The translations under genes were made by a program, and so were the position numbers. Shown here piece after piece: positions 1-7,243 of a stretch of DNA of 36,629 bases. The notes beneath the pieces were generated by a model. The model made no database searches. It had not been told where the DNA came from and saw only the letters and a program-made list of their open reading frames with translations. The stretch's first letter is position 1. Each line of letters starts with the position of its first letter. Where the stretch lies: contig JAQWPD010000123.1 of NCBI GenBank assembly GCA_029245525.1, positions 1-36,629 of the forward strand, given 5' to 3'. Source of the DNA: Gammaproteobacteria bacterium (lineage in GTDB: Bacteria; Pseudomonadota; Gammaproteobacteria; Steroidobacterales; GCA-2729495).

Positions 1-627
1 CTGCAACAGCAGCAAGCTCATATAAGCAAAGCCTGCGATATGCCCCGAGGTCAGTTCTACCGGGTGATACCAGAAGGTATAGATAATGGCCCAGGAAAAG
101 TAATAGCCATGGTAACGCTTTACGATCTCTCCAATACTTAAGAGCGGCTTAACCTTATAGCCGAAAACCAACCCGCGACGATTGTTCTCCATCAGCAGAA
201 TCAATAACAGCATCAGAATAACCGACATCATTGAAGAAGACTCATGCACATCCTGAGCCAACGCGTCGTAAAAGTACCGTGTTTGAACAATATGGACCAA
301 CATGAAAAATCCGTTCAGCGCAATTGCATAGACGTTGAATGAATGCAGGCCAAAAATATACTTAGGCCGCTGTTGCTGACCTTTTGCTATCAAAAACCAC
401 ATACCTATCTGTTGCAGCGAGTAGGGCACCCAAGCTGACAAACGCGTCCACATATCCGGAGCATTCAATTGCCAGTAGTACCACATGTCACCTTTATCGA
501 GAGGAAACGCAGTGCCATCACTGACCACGCCAAACATCATGACCATAACCATAAAAAAGGCGCAAAACGCCAGGCCCCACCACATCTTGAAGGGGTAAGT
601 CACTTCGGTTGACGCGCTATTACTCAT
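1..627 (-). CDS. Polytopic membrane protein of unknown function (C-terminus off window)
   Basis: A reading frame open from the ATG at 627 to the window edge gives 209 residues beginning MSNSASTEVTYPFKMWWG. It contains several hydrophobic, aromatic-rich segments, roughly residues 15-36, 62-80, 90-112, 131-148 and 180-209. Loops hold scattered His residues (HSFNVYAIALN, VHIVQTRYFYDAL, YHPVELTSGHIAG). The membrane location is seen from the hydrophobicity. I do not recognise the family. It is divergent from the exported SDR at 881, with about 250 bases between them. The repeated His residues near membrane segments could be metal or heme ligands, but that is a guess. Confidence 0.75.
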   Translation of the reverse strand, partial: MSNSASTEVTYPFKMWWGLAFCAFFMVMVMMFGVVSDGTAFPLDKGDMWYYWQLNAPDMWTRLSAWVPYSLQQIGMWFLIAKGQQQRPKYIFGLHSFNVYAIALNGFFMLVHIVQTRYFYDALAQDVHESSSMMSVILMLLLILLMENNRRGLVFGYKVKPLLSIGEIVKRYHGYYFSWAIIYTFWYHPVELTSGHIAGFAYMSLLLLQ

Positions 628-880
628 AAATTACCGTCTTAACGTCCATAGCATTAGATTACGAAGTTTAACAGTAGCGATGTATCAGAAGATTCGACAG
701 CTAAGCCGCTTTGGATGTGCGGCAAGTGGTCGGATACCAGCCCGCAAAACGCTATTCAGAGACATATATTGCAGGTCGATACATCTATGTTGCTGCGTGA
801 ATAGGGCACGGCAAGCGCTGGTACGAAGCTCGCAACTGAGCCACAATGGCACCCCAGCCCACTATTGGAGTCAGCAACAA
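628..880. other. Divergent intergenic region
   Basis: About 250 bases separate the membrane protein at 627 from the SDR at 881. The SDR frame stays open upstream to an ATG at 680, but the extra 67 residues are Cys/Arg-rich and look non-coding, while a clean signal peptide begins at 881. I therefore treat the stretch as promoter-bearing intergenic sequence. I could not assign a convincing -35/-10 pair. Confidence 0.5.
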
Positions 881-1672
881 ATGCAACGTTTAACAGTATT
901 TCTCATTGTTCTTAGCGGCCTAGTAAGCGGCAGCGCCATTGCTGGGCTGAATCCGGATAAGCAGACCGTATTTATTACGGGCGCTAATCGCGGCATCGGA
1001 CTCGAGTTTGTTAAACAGTATGCAGCAGGCGGCTGGAATGTTATTGCCACTACCAGAAACATCGATTCATCCGATGACCTTCGGGCACTAGCAGCGACAA
1101 ACAGCGGTATCATTATTGAACAACTTGATGTCACTGACTTTGCCCGAATCGATGAACTCACCAAAAAATACGAAGGTCAGAGCTTTGATGTTTTTATCAG
1201 TAATGCGGGCATCACGCCCAAATACAAAACCGCTTTTAGTCGTGCCAATAAAATTGACTATGACATGGCCCGTAAAAGCTATGAAGTAAATGCGTTGGCA
1301 CCACTGCACCTTTCAACAGCGTTTATGGAGAACGTTAGCGCTGCAGAGAATGGCAAGATTGTCATTATCTCGAGCAAAGGGGGCTCTTTTGGGGCGAAGG
1401 AAGCTGAATTCCCGATGATGTACAGCTATCGTGCCAGCAAGGCCGCACTCAATATGTTGATGTACACCCTGGCATTTGAAACCCCGAAGAAAGGCGTGAT
1501 TCTCAGCGTCTTATCACCGGGTCAGGTGCATACGGCTGACGGGAAGCAGCGCAAAGGCACTATCATGCCGGAAGAAAGTGTCGGCAAGATGATTGTCGTC
1601 ATCGATGGACTAAGCCCCGAGAACAATGGCGAGTTCCTGAATTACGAGGGCGGAGGAAATATCCCCTGGTAG
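881..1672 (+). CDS. Exported classical short-chain dehydrogenase/reductase
   Basis: A 263-residue classical SDR with an N-terminal signal peptide (about residues 1-21, ending SAIA). The coenzyme motif TGANRGIG is at 33-40, an Arg after beta-2 (ATTRN, 56-60) suggests NADP(H) preference, NAG is at 108-110, the catalytic Ser region is VIISS at 161-165, and YxxxK is Y183/K187. It should catalyse NAD(P)-dependent alcohol/carbonyl interconversion; the substrate is unknown. The ATG at 881 is chosen because the signal peptide starts there; the frame extends upstream to 680 without protein-like sequence. It is a clear paralogue of the exported SDR at 27628-28419, sharing GIG-EFVKQY and IATTRN blocks. 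Export of a pyridine-nucleotide enzyme is odd, since free NADP(H) is not expected in the periplasm. Confidence 0.85.
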   Translation: MQRLTVFLIVLSGLVSGSAIAGLNPDKQTVFITGANRGIGLEFVKQYAAGGWNVIATTRNIDSSDDLRALAATNSGIIIEQLDVTDFARIDELTKKYEGQSFDVFISNAGITPKYKTAFSRANKIDYDMARKSYEVNALAPLHLSTAFMENVSAAENGKIVIISSKGGSFGAKEAEFPMMYSYRASKAALNMLMYTLAFETPKKGVILSVLSPGQVHTADGKQRKGTIMPEESVGKMIVVIDGLSPENNGEFLNYEGGGNIPW

Positions 1673-1696
1673 GCAATAAAAAGCGGCCCAACACCC

Positions 1697-1927
1697 ATGA
1701 CCATGAAGCCTATCAATCCAATCAACCCGAAAAAAATTAACCTGAGCAAGTGGACCGCGACTCAGCCACGCAACAAAGAGAAACATTGGCTGGTTATCAA
1801 ACTACTGCGGGATGAAAACGAGCAAATTACGGGCTGTGAATTAGAAGCAGTGATCAACAAGCGGGTTATCCGTATTGACTGGAGAGAGCTAAAAGATCCT
1901 GCCACTTGGACCCAAGGCTGGGTATAG
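1697..1927 (+). CDS. TIGR02450-type Trp-rich small protein
   Basis: A 76-residue protein containing NPKKINLSKWTA, NKEKHWLVIKL, IRIDWRELKD and a C-terminal TWTQGW. This is the pattern of the TIGR02450 family (small Trp-rich proteins, mostly in Gammaproteobacteria), whose function is unknown. There is no signal peptide, so it is probably cytosolic. Starts at 1697 and 1703 (ATG ACC ATG) are both possible and no strong ribosome binding site decides between them. It follows the SDR by 24 bases on the same strand and converges with the gene ending at 1951. Confidence 0.8.
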   Translation: MTMKPINPINPKKINLSKWTATQPRNKEKHWLVIKLLRDENEQITGCELEAVINKRVIRIDWRELKDPATWTQGWV

Positions 1928-1950
1928 AACTGAAGTTAGCCGCCGACAAG

Positions 1951-2562
1951 CTACCGGGCAACGGACTCTTCGGCAGCATCGTCGTTAATTCCAGCCACCT
2001 CACCACTGGCAATACGAATTGCCTCAACTAGCGATACAAGCCCTGCATCACTCAACAAACCTTTGTATAACAGCAGTGGCTGACCACTCGCATCGGCGAT
2101 CACAATGGTCGGCTGACCATCAATCGGCAGCTCAACTTCCGCCGCAAAGTCCTCAAGATCTTTTAGATATAAAATGCCAGCCTGGCTCATCGGAAACCGG
2201 CCTTCATACGATTTCGACATCGCACCCGAAATCATTCCTTTGACAAAAAATGGCGGACTGCTCATCGCCGAAAAGTGATACGGCATAACGCTATCAGAGA
2301 ATACTCCGGCTGCTTCGAGGGCCGCCTGCCAGTCAAGTAACTGCCCTTGCTGCTGTTCACCACTTTCACGGTCATTGCCCATGCCGAGAAAAACAATATT
2401 CAGCACACTTCCCTGCATACCTGAGGGAAATACAAACTTCTCACCGTCAAACGTTTTTAGCTTAACGACCGGAAAACTGCCTCTGATCGTATCCTGAGCG
2501 ACTGCCGCGCTAAAAGGCAAAGCCAGCACCACAAGCATTGCAGCAATAGGAAAAAGTTTCAT
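1951..2562 (-). CDS. Exported thioredoxin-fold-like protein without CxxC
   Basis: A 203-residue protein with a Sec signal peptide (MKLFPIAAMLVVLALPFSAAVA, about residues 1-22). The rest resembles a thioredoxin/AhpC-type fold: a beta strand after a gap-rich region (SVLNIVFLGMGN), a helix, and the late segment ELPIDGQPTIVIADASGQPL that matches the cis-Pro strand-turn-strand seen in such proteins. There is no CxxC and no resolving Cys, so ordinary disulfide chemistry is unlikely. It may be a chaperone-like or structural member of the fold. The family is unrecognised beyond this. It lies 37 bases downstream of the methyltransferase on the same strand and is probably cotranscribed with it. Confidence 0.7.
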   Translation of the reverse strand: MKLFPIAAMLVVLALPFSAAVAQDTIRGSFPVVKLKTFDGEKFVFPSGMQGSVLNIVFLGMGNDRESGEQQQGQLLDWQAALEAAGVFSDSVMPYHFSAMSSPPFFVKGMISGAMSKSYEGRFPMSQAGILYLKDLEDFAAEVELPIDGQPTIVIADASGQPLLLYKGLLSDAGLVSLVEAIRIASGEVAGINDDAAEESVAR

Positions 2563-2599
2563 CTAAGGCCCCATCAACTTCACTGCAGCAGAAACTGCA

Positions 2600-3220
2600 T
2601 CAAACCCGCTTAAACCAGTAATAGGCTTGCGCCATGCTGCCACCAACTGATTCAGGCATGCCATCGTATTCTTCAAACTCAAATTTCTGCTCCTGCAACT
2701 CCGGGGCGAAAAAGTCATTAATAGCCTTCCGACTTGCGCGGGTGGGGCCAAATTCACTTTGCATTTCATCCGGAGTGCGTTGCAACCAGTGCAAAATAAC
2801 AAAATTACCGCCGGGCGCAATGCTCTGCATAACCCGCTCTCGATAGGCAGGATAGCGCATCGGATCAGTGTTATGCAGCAGTCCGTGATCCAGCACTAGA
2901 TCAAACTCCGCTGTAGGTTCCCAAGTGGTGACATCAGCTTCAATAGTGGCGACGGTCAGTCCCTGCTCTGCAGCTCGCTGGGATGTCATCTCGAGCGCTT
3001 TAGGAACAAAATCAAGGGCGGTCACTTCCCAGCCCTGCGCGGCCATGTAAACCGAATCGGTGCCACCACCACAACCAATGTCCAGAACCTTACCGGAGGG
3101 CCGTGTTGCAGCTATCTCGTCAATAAACCGCGACGGGTGATCATGCGCCCAGGGCAACTTACTGTAATGATCGGCATAGCTGTAAACCTGATCAAAGGTC
3201 TTTTTTTCGTGTGTGCTCAT
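2600..3220 (-). CDS. Class I SAM-dependent methyltransferase
   Basis: A 206-residue Rossmann methyltransferase. Motif I is VLDIGCGGGTDS (about 45-56), an acidic motif II residue follows in VTALDFVPKAL, and the motif IV region is FDLVLDHGLLHN. The length and the LLHNTDPMRYPAYRERVMQSIAPGG segment resemble the TPMT/TehB-like branch that methylates small thiol or chalcogen substrates, but the substrate cannot be read from sequence. It is cytoplasmic (no signal). The ATG at 3220 has GGAG 7 bases upstream. It is followed closely by the thioredoxin-fold protein and preceded by the MFS gene 43 bases upstream on the same strand. Confidence 0.85.
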   Translation of the reverse strand: MSTHEKKTFDQVYSYADHYSKLPWAHDHPSRFIDEIAATRPSGKVLDIGCGGGTDSVYMAAQGWEVTALDFVPKALEMTSQRAAEQGLTVATIEADVTTWEPTAEFDLVLDHGLLHNTDPMRYPAYRERVMQSIAPGGNFVILHWLQRTPDEMQSEFGPTRASRKAINDFFAPELQEQKFEFEEYDGMPESVGGSMAQAYYWFKRV

Positions 3221-3263
3221 CTCTGGGCTCCGTATGCTTCAGATAATTACGCTATAAATACGG

Positions 3264-4613
3264 TTAGCCAACCTTGGTTGGCTTAAGCAGCCGCAAAGGC
3301 TCTTCCTGAGGCCACCGAATACGGACATAGACTGTCATAAATGCAACGATCAAATTTGCAAAGCCCATGAGCAGAAATGGCGCACCGGGGCGCCATGAAT
3401 CGAATAGTATGCCGCCGAAGAAGGAACCCCCTAGCGTACCTACTGCACCAAAAAAGCTCCAGACACCAATAGTTGCCCCGGTAAATTTTGGGTCAACTTC
3501 CTGACCTATTAAGGTCGTCCCTGCAAGAATCGCCGACATCTGACCAATGCCTAACAGCACTGCTGGAATAAACCATACGCCTTCAAACGGGTTATCACTA
3601 AAGCCAAATGCAAGATACCCCAAAGCCGCCAAAGACATTCCCACAACCAGCGCTGTAACTCGATTTATTTTATCGTTAAGAATACCGATAATCGGCGCAC
3701 AAATAAGTGCTGCTGTTTGAATTGTTGCAAAGACAATTGTCGCCTGCAGTAAAGCATCGGCTTCAGACATTCCGATTCCAACTCCGGCAATCGTACCCCA
3801 TAACGATACGTAGGTGCCGATAACCACGACATCACCGCGCGCTGCAAATGCCGATGCGAACGACACAAAAATTCGTGGATTACGTCCTGCGACAATACCC
3901 TGACCCATTAATTTTAAAAATGGTATTTTGTCTTTGTCCGCGCTGACCCGGTCACCGCCAATAAGCCCTATTGCAACAATAATCCCTGCAGCAACACACA
4001 GCGCACCCAATATTGCCATCGACAAACGACCGGTAGTGATAGGCCCGTAACCCATGCCTGACAACAGTTTTGGCAAAAACCCGCTTAAGCCTGTTAGCGC
4101 CAGAATACCGACACCATTTAACATGCCGGCCATCGCAACCATTTTTCCACGCGATTTCTCTGCCGGGTAGTCCGTTAACAAGGTCGAGTAGATTGACACA
4201 ATGCAGGCAGCGCCCAATGAATAAACAAGGCGAAATAAAGTCAGTTCCAATACCGATTCTGCAAACGGGTAAACCATTAAACCCGCGGCAGTAATGATAA
4301 ACCCAAGGGCAAAAATACGCCGACGACCTACTTTGTCAGCCAATGCCCCAAAAGGACCGACCAGCAAGATCATTACAATCTCATGCAACACCGCAAGGTA
4401 TGCCGACACCGAACCCTGCTCTGCAACAGGCACATCCAGCATTGCGGTAAGGATGTAGGGTTGAAAAAAGTTGATCACCACAAGGAATGGGATGCCGGTT
4501 AAACAACCCCACAACATGGTGTAACCATTAATCCTGCTAAGGCCTGGCTGCAGCCAGAGGTAGCCCAACAGCCGTTTCGAGCGATGGGTATCAGATAGAG
4601 AATCCGTTGACAT
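3264..4613 (-). CDS. Major facilitator superfamily transporter
   Basis: A 449-residue inner-membrane protein with about 12 hydrophobic segments. MFS motif A is visible between helices 2 and 3 (GALADKVGRRRIF), and the half-repeat equivalent is IIGILNDKINRV. It should be a secondary transporter driven by an ion gradient; the substrate is not predictable. ATG at 4613 has GAGGA 5 bases upstream, a good start. It is first in a same-strand run MFS, methyltransferase, thioredoxin-fold protein (4613 to 1951) with short gaps, so an operon is likely. A drug or metabolite exporter paired with a methyltransferase is a reasonable but unproven reading. Confidence 0.88.
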   Translation of the reverse strand: MSTDSLSDTHRSKRLLGYLWLQPGLSRINGYTMLWGCLTGIPFLVVINFFQPYILTAMLDVPVAEQGSVSAYLAVLHEIVMILLVGPFGALADKVGRRRIFALGFIITAAGLMVYPFAESVLELTLFRLVYSLGAACIVSIYSTLLTDYPAEKSRGKMVAMAGMLNGVGILALTGLSGFLPKLLSGMGYGPITTGRLSMAILGALCVAAGIIVAIGLIGGDRVSADKDKIPFLKLMGQGIVAGRNPRIFVSFASAFAARGDVVVIGTYVSLWGTIAGVGIGMSEADALLQATIVFATIQTAALICAPIIGILNDKINRVTALVVGMSLAALGYLAFGFSDNPFEGVWFIPAVLLGIGQMSAILAGTTLIGQEVDPKFTGATIGVWSFFGAVGTLGGSFFGGILFDSWRPGAPFLLMGFANLIVAFMTVYVRIRWPQEEPLRLLKPTKVG

Positions 4614-4776
4614 AAACTTCCTCAGTACCGAGAACCTCAGTTGTCGATAAAACTAATTAATGAACGTCTGGTTTCGACACAAATGCCGGTGATGTTCGCC
4701 AGCATAATAATACGTAATGACACTGCAGCGATTAACCTTAACGAAAAACTGACCGCACAGCAGAAAACAGCAATAA

Positions 4777-5592
4777 CTAAGGGCTCGAGACCTCTTCCGC
4801 CGCTATGCCGGGCAACGAAAACGGGTCTACCCTGGCCCCACCAACACGGGCTCCCCAATGCAAATGCGGGCCCGTCACCCTTCCGGTTGCTCCGGCGAGG
4901 CCGATCACCTCGCCTTTGCGAAGCATCTGCCCCGTCGACACAGTGATTTCGGACAAATGCAGGTACATGGTCAACACACCCATACCGTGATCGACAAACA
5001 CCGCGCGCCCATTAAAGAAAAAATCGCCGGTCAGCACAACTTTACCCGCATTGGAGGCCAGAATTTCCGTGCCTGTGGCAGCAGTAAGGTCGGCGCCTGA
5101 ATGAGGCGCACGCGGCTGGTCATTAAACACGCGGCGGTGACCGAAGTTACGGCCACCGGTCATACCTCGCACGGGAACAAGAAATGCACCCTGCCAATAA
5201 GGCTCCGGCGATGTCTTACTGTATGCCTCATTAATAAGCTTTCGATCAGCGGTGGCACGCTGCTGATTTTCGTTGCTCAGCTGGACGTATTTCGGCGCTA
5301 CTCGAAGCTTGGTGGTGGGATAATCCTTCACCCTGACATCGATATCGACCACCTCTGTGTTCGATTGATCATCCGCCGAGTTATAAGTGACGGTCAGTGG
5401 ATAGCGTCCCGGCGCAACATCCAGGTCAACACCAACCAAGCCGAACCAATCATTGTCAGATGGAGCAAGTGCCAGTTTCTGCCCTTTAAACTCAATAGTT
5501 ACTGCATCAACATCAATCGCGCCAGGCACCTCGAAGTATAGGGCCTGCCCGGGAATCGCCGATAGCATCACCAACAAAGGCAGCAACATCAT
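4777..5592 (-). CDS. Exported M23 family metallopeptidase (LytM-like)
   Basis: A 271-residue protein with a short signal peptide (about residues 1-18). It has a beta-rich N-terminal domain and a C-terminal M23 peptidase domain. Zinc ligands are visible: HSGAD (H164, D168) and HLHWG (H243, H245), with the family's YLHLS segment at 210-214. M23 enzymes cut peptide crosslinks in peptidoglycan, acting in the periplasm. All expected ligands are present, so it is likely active. The start ATG overlaps the stop of the upstream serine hydrolase (ATGA at 5589-5592), which indicates translational coupling. Confidence 0.9.
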   Translation of the reverse strand: MMLLPLLVMLSAIPGQALYFEVPGAIDVDAVTIEFKGQKLALAPSDNDWFGLVGVDLDVAPGRYPLTVTYNSADDQSNTEVVDIDVRVKDYPTTKLRVAPKYVQLSNENQQRATADRKLINEAYSKTSPEPYWQGAFLVPVRGMTGGRNFGHRRVFNDQPRAPHSGADLTAATGTEILASNAGKVVLTGDFFFNGRAVFVDHGMGVLTMYLHLSEITVSTGQMLRKGEVIGLAGATGRVTGPHLHWGARVGGARVDPFSLPGIAAEEVSSP

Positions 5593-6782
5593 GATTTACG
5601 TATGCCCCGGATGGCCGTATTAACCAGATAGGTGTTATCCCAACTGGGTTTAACCGGGTTGCGCCCGGTAGCAGGCCCCATGCGCACGATCACCAACTCT
5701 TGTGATGGCACAACGTAAACCCGCTGTGCGCCGTAACCAGAGGTGAAATAAGTGTCCTCTGTTAAAAACGGCTCACTGCGCTGATAGCCACCGGCCAACT
5801 TATCAGCGCGGGGATTCGGCTCCCGCGAATAGCCTAACCAGATCTGATACCCATACCACTCAAAAGTGGGCGACGGGCGGATCATCCGCTGGATAAAACT
5901 GCTGTCAACAATCTGCTCCCCGTTTACCTTGCCCTCGCCCAATAGCATCATGCCAAAACGACCCCAATCCATCGACGGTGCCAACAAGCAACACGACGAA
6001 TGCGCCTTACCACCATCCTGATCAATCCATAGGTCAGCACCCTGCGCACCCATCGGACCCCAAAGCTTGCTCTGCAAATACTGCGTGTAACGCACGCCAG
6101 TGGCACGCTCAATAATCAGACCCAGTAACTCTGCGTTCACATTGTTGTACTCAAACTTGTCTCCGGGCGTCCAATCCAATGGCGTGCGCAACAGCACAGG
6201 ACTGCTGTTGCTGGCAAACAACCATTTGAATTCGTCAGAAAATGGATTGATGCTGAACGGGTACTCAAGCAGACCGCTGGACATCCACATCATCTGCTCA
6301 ATGGTAATTGCGCCGCGCGGATCATTCTGCCACTCCGTCAGATACAAACCCACCGGATCCGTGATTGCACCAATAGAACCGTCTTCAACAGCGGCCTGCA
6401 CAAGGATCGGCAACACACTCTTGTGCATCGACTGGGATTGAGTCACACGGTTTCGATCCCAGCCTTTGTTGTACCACTCGAGTTGCACCACACCCTGATG
6501 AATAACAATTAGCGAGTGGGAATCTTGGGCGTAGGCATACTCAGCCATGTCGGCAAGCGCTAGGGGGTCGATGGTTTTTTGAGCACCCGAGGCCTGCGGT
6601 AAACGGTATGAGGCATCGCCGGCAACATGTTCGCGGGGAGACAGCCCAGAATAGGTCAGGTCATCGGTGGCAAACATGCCTACGTAACGCGGTAACAACT
6701 GCGCATCAGAAACGTACAACCAAGCCACGGCAAGCACGATGACAGAAAGCAAGACCGACAGGCAGATGCCGACAATTCGCAT
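5589..6782 (-). CDS. Serine hydrolase, beta-lactamase/class C family
   Basis: A 397-residue protein anchored by an N-terminal hydrophobic segment (about 4-24). The catalytic SxxK motif is SMHK (118-121) and YxN is YNN (212-214), as in class C beta-lactamases, esterases and DD-peptidases (Pfam Beta-lactamase). A GYGAQRVYVVPSQELVIV segment near the C-terminus corresponds to the third-motif strand. The frame is open to a GTG at 6821, but the ATG at 6782 begins the membrane segment and has GGAA upstream, so I prefer it. It is coupled by a 4-base overlap to the M23 peptidase, so the pair may act together on cell-wall material; an esterase function is equally possible. Confidence 0.88.
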   Translation of the reverse strand: MRIVGICLSVLLSVIVLAVAWLYVSDAQLLPRYVGMFATDDLTYSGLSPREHVAGDASYRLPQASGAQKTIDPLALADMAEYAYAQDSHSLIVIHQGVVQLEWYNKGWDRNRVTQSQSMHKSVLPILVQAAVEDGSIGAITDPVGLYLTEWQNDPRGAITIEQMMWMSSGLLEYPFSINPFSDEFKWLFASNSSPVLLRTPLDWTPGDKFEYNNVNAELLGLIIERATGVRYTQYLQSKLWGPMGAQGADLWIDQDGGKAHSSCCLLAPSMDWGRFGMMLLGEGKVNGEQIVDSSFIQRMIRPSPTFEWYGYQIWLGYSREPNPRADKLAGGYQRSEPFLTEDTYFTSGYGAQRVYVVPSQELVIVRMGPATGRNPVKPSWDNTYLVNTAIRGIRKS

Positions 6783-6874
6783 GACCAATTCCAACGCTTC
6801 ATCTGAAGCAGTTATTAACACTGAGCCTAAGTCTTAATCTAACACGACTCAAGAGCAATAAACCGGTATGAGGT

Positions 6875-7225
6875 TTACGCGTGCCCTTTTGGCAACGCCG
6901 GTTGCACAAGAACCCATGGCTTGATTACTACTGTCCACATCAGCGCGTCTGTTGCTAACCATTGAATGGCTTCAGCATCGGTAACTACTCGCACCTTGCC
7001 CGTATCCAGCCACTGGGCGACAAGCTGATCGTTGTCCTGTGCCATCTGGTACGCAACCTCAATCAAGTCGAGCTCGGTGGCAACAGAAACGGCATGGCCG
7101 GCCGCAAAGAATGTCTGCAGTTCAGACCAGTCAATTTTGGCTGTTTCACCCAGAATACGCGTACGGACTTCGTCTTCTACTCTCTTTCCGGCGGCGGTGG
7201 GCTCATCAGTTTGCGGCATTATCAC
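6875..7225 (-). CDS. DUF2288 family protein
   Basis: A 116-residue soluble protein. The blocks GETAKIDWSELQTFFAAG, TELDLIEVAYQMAQDN and LWTVVIKPWVLVQP match DUF2288 (COG5626), an uncharacterised proteobacterial and cyanobacterial family. There is no signal peptide or metal motif. Starts at 7225 and 7219 (ATG ATT ATG) are both possible. It lies 18 bases downstream of the FG-GAP lipoprotein on the same strand, which suggests shared transcription, although the cytosolic protein and the lipoprotein have no obvious joint function. Confidence 0.85.
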   Translation of the reverse strand: MIMPQTDEPTAAGKRVEDEVRTRILGETAKIDWSELQTFFAAGHAVSVATELDLIEVAYQMAQDNDQLVAQWLDTGKVRVVTDAEAIQWLATDALMWTVVIKPWVLVQPALPKGHA

Positions 7226-7243
7226 TTCCTGCAGTCTACCGAA

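Noticed and set aside
680-880. Upstream extension of the SDR frame
   Set aside because: The Cys/Arg-rich translation is not protein-like and a complete signal peptide starts at 881.
5101-5541. Open frame antisense to the M23 peptidase gene
   Set aside because: No motif and no ribosome site; the opposite strand has intact zinc ligands.
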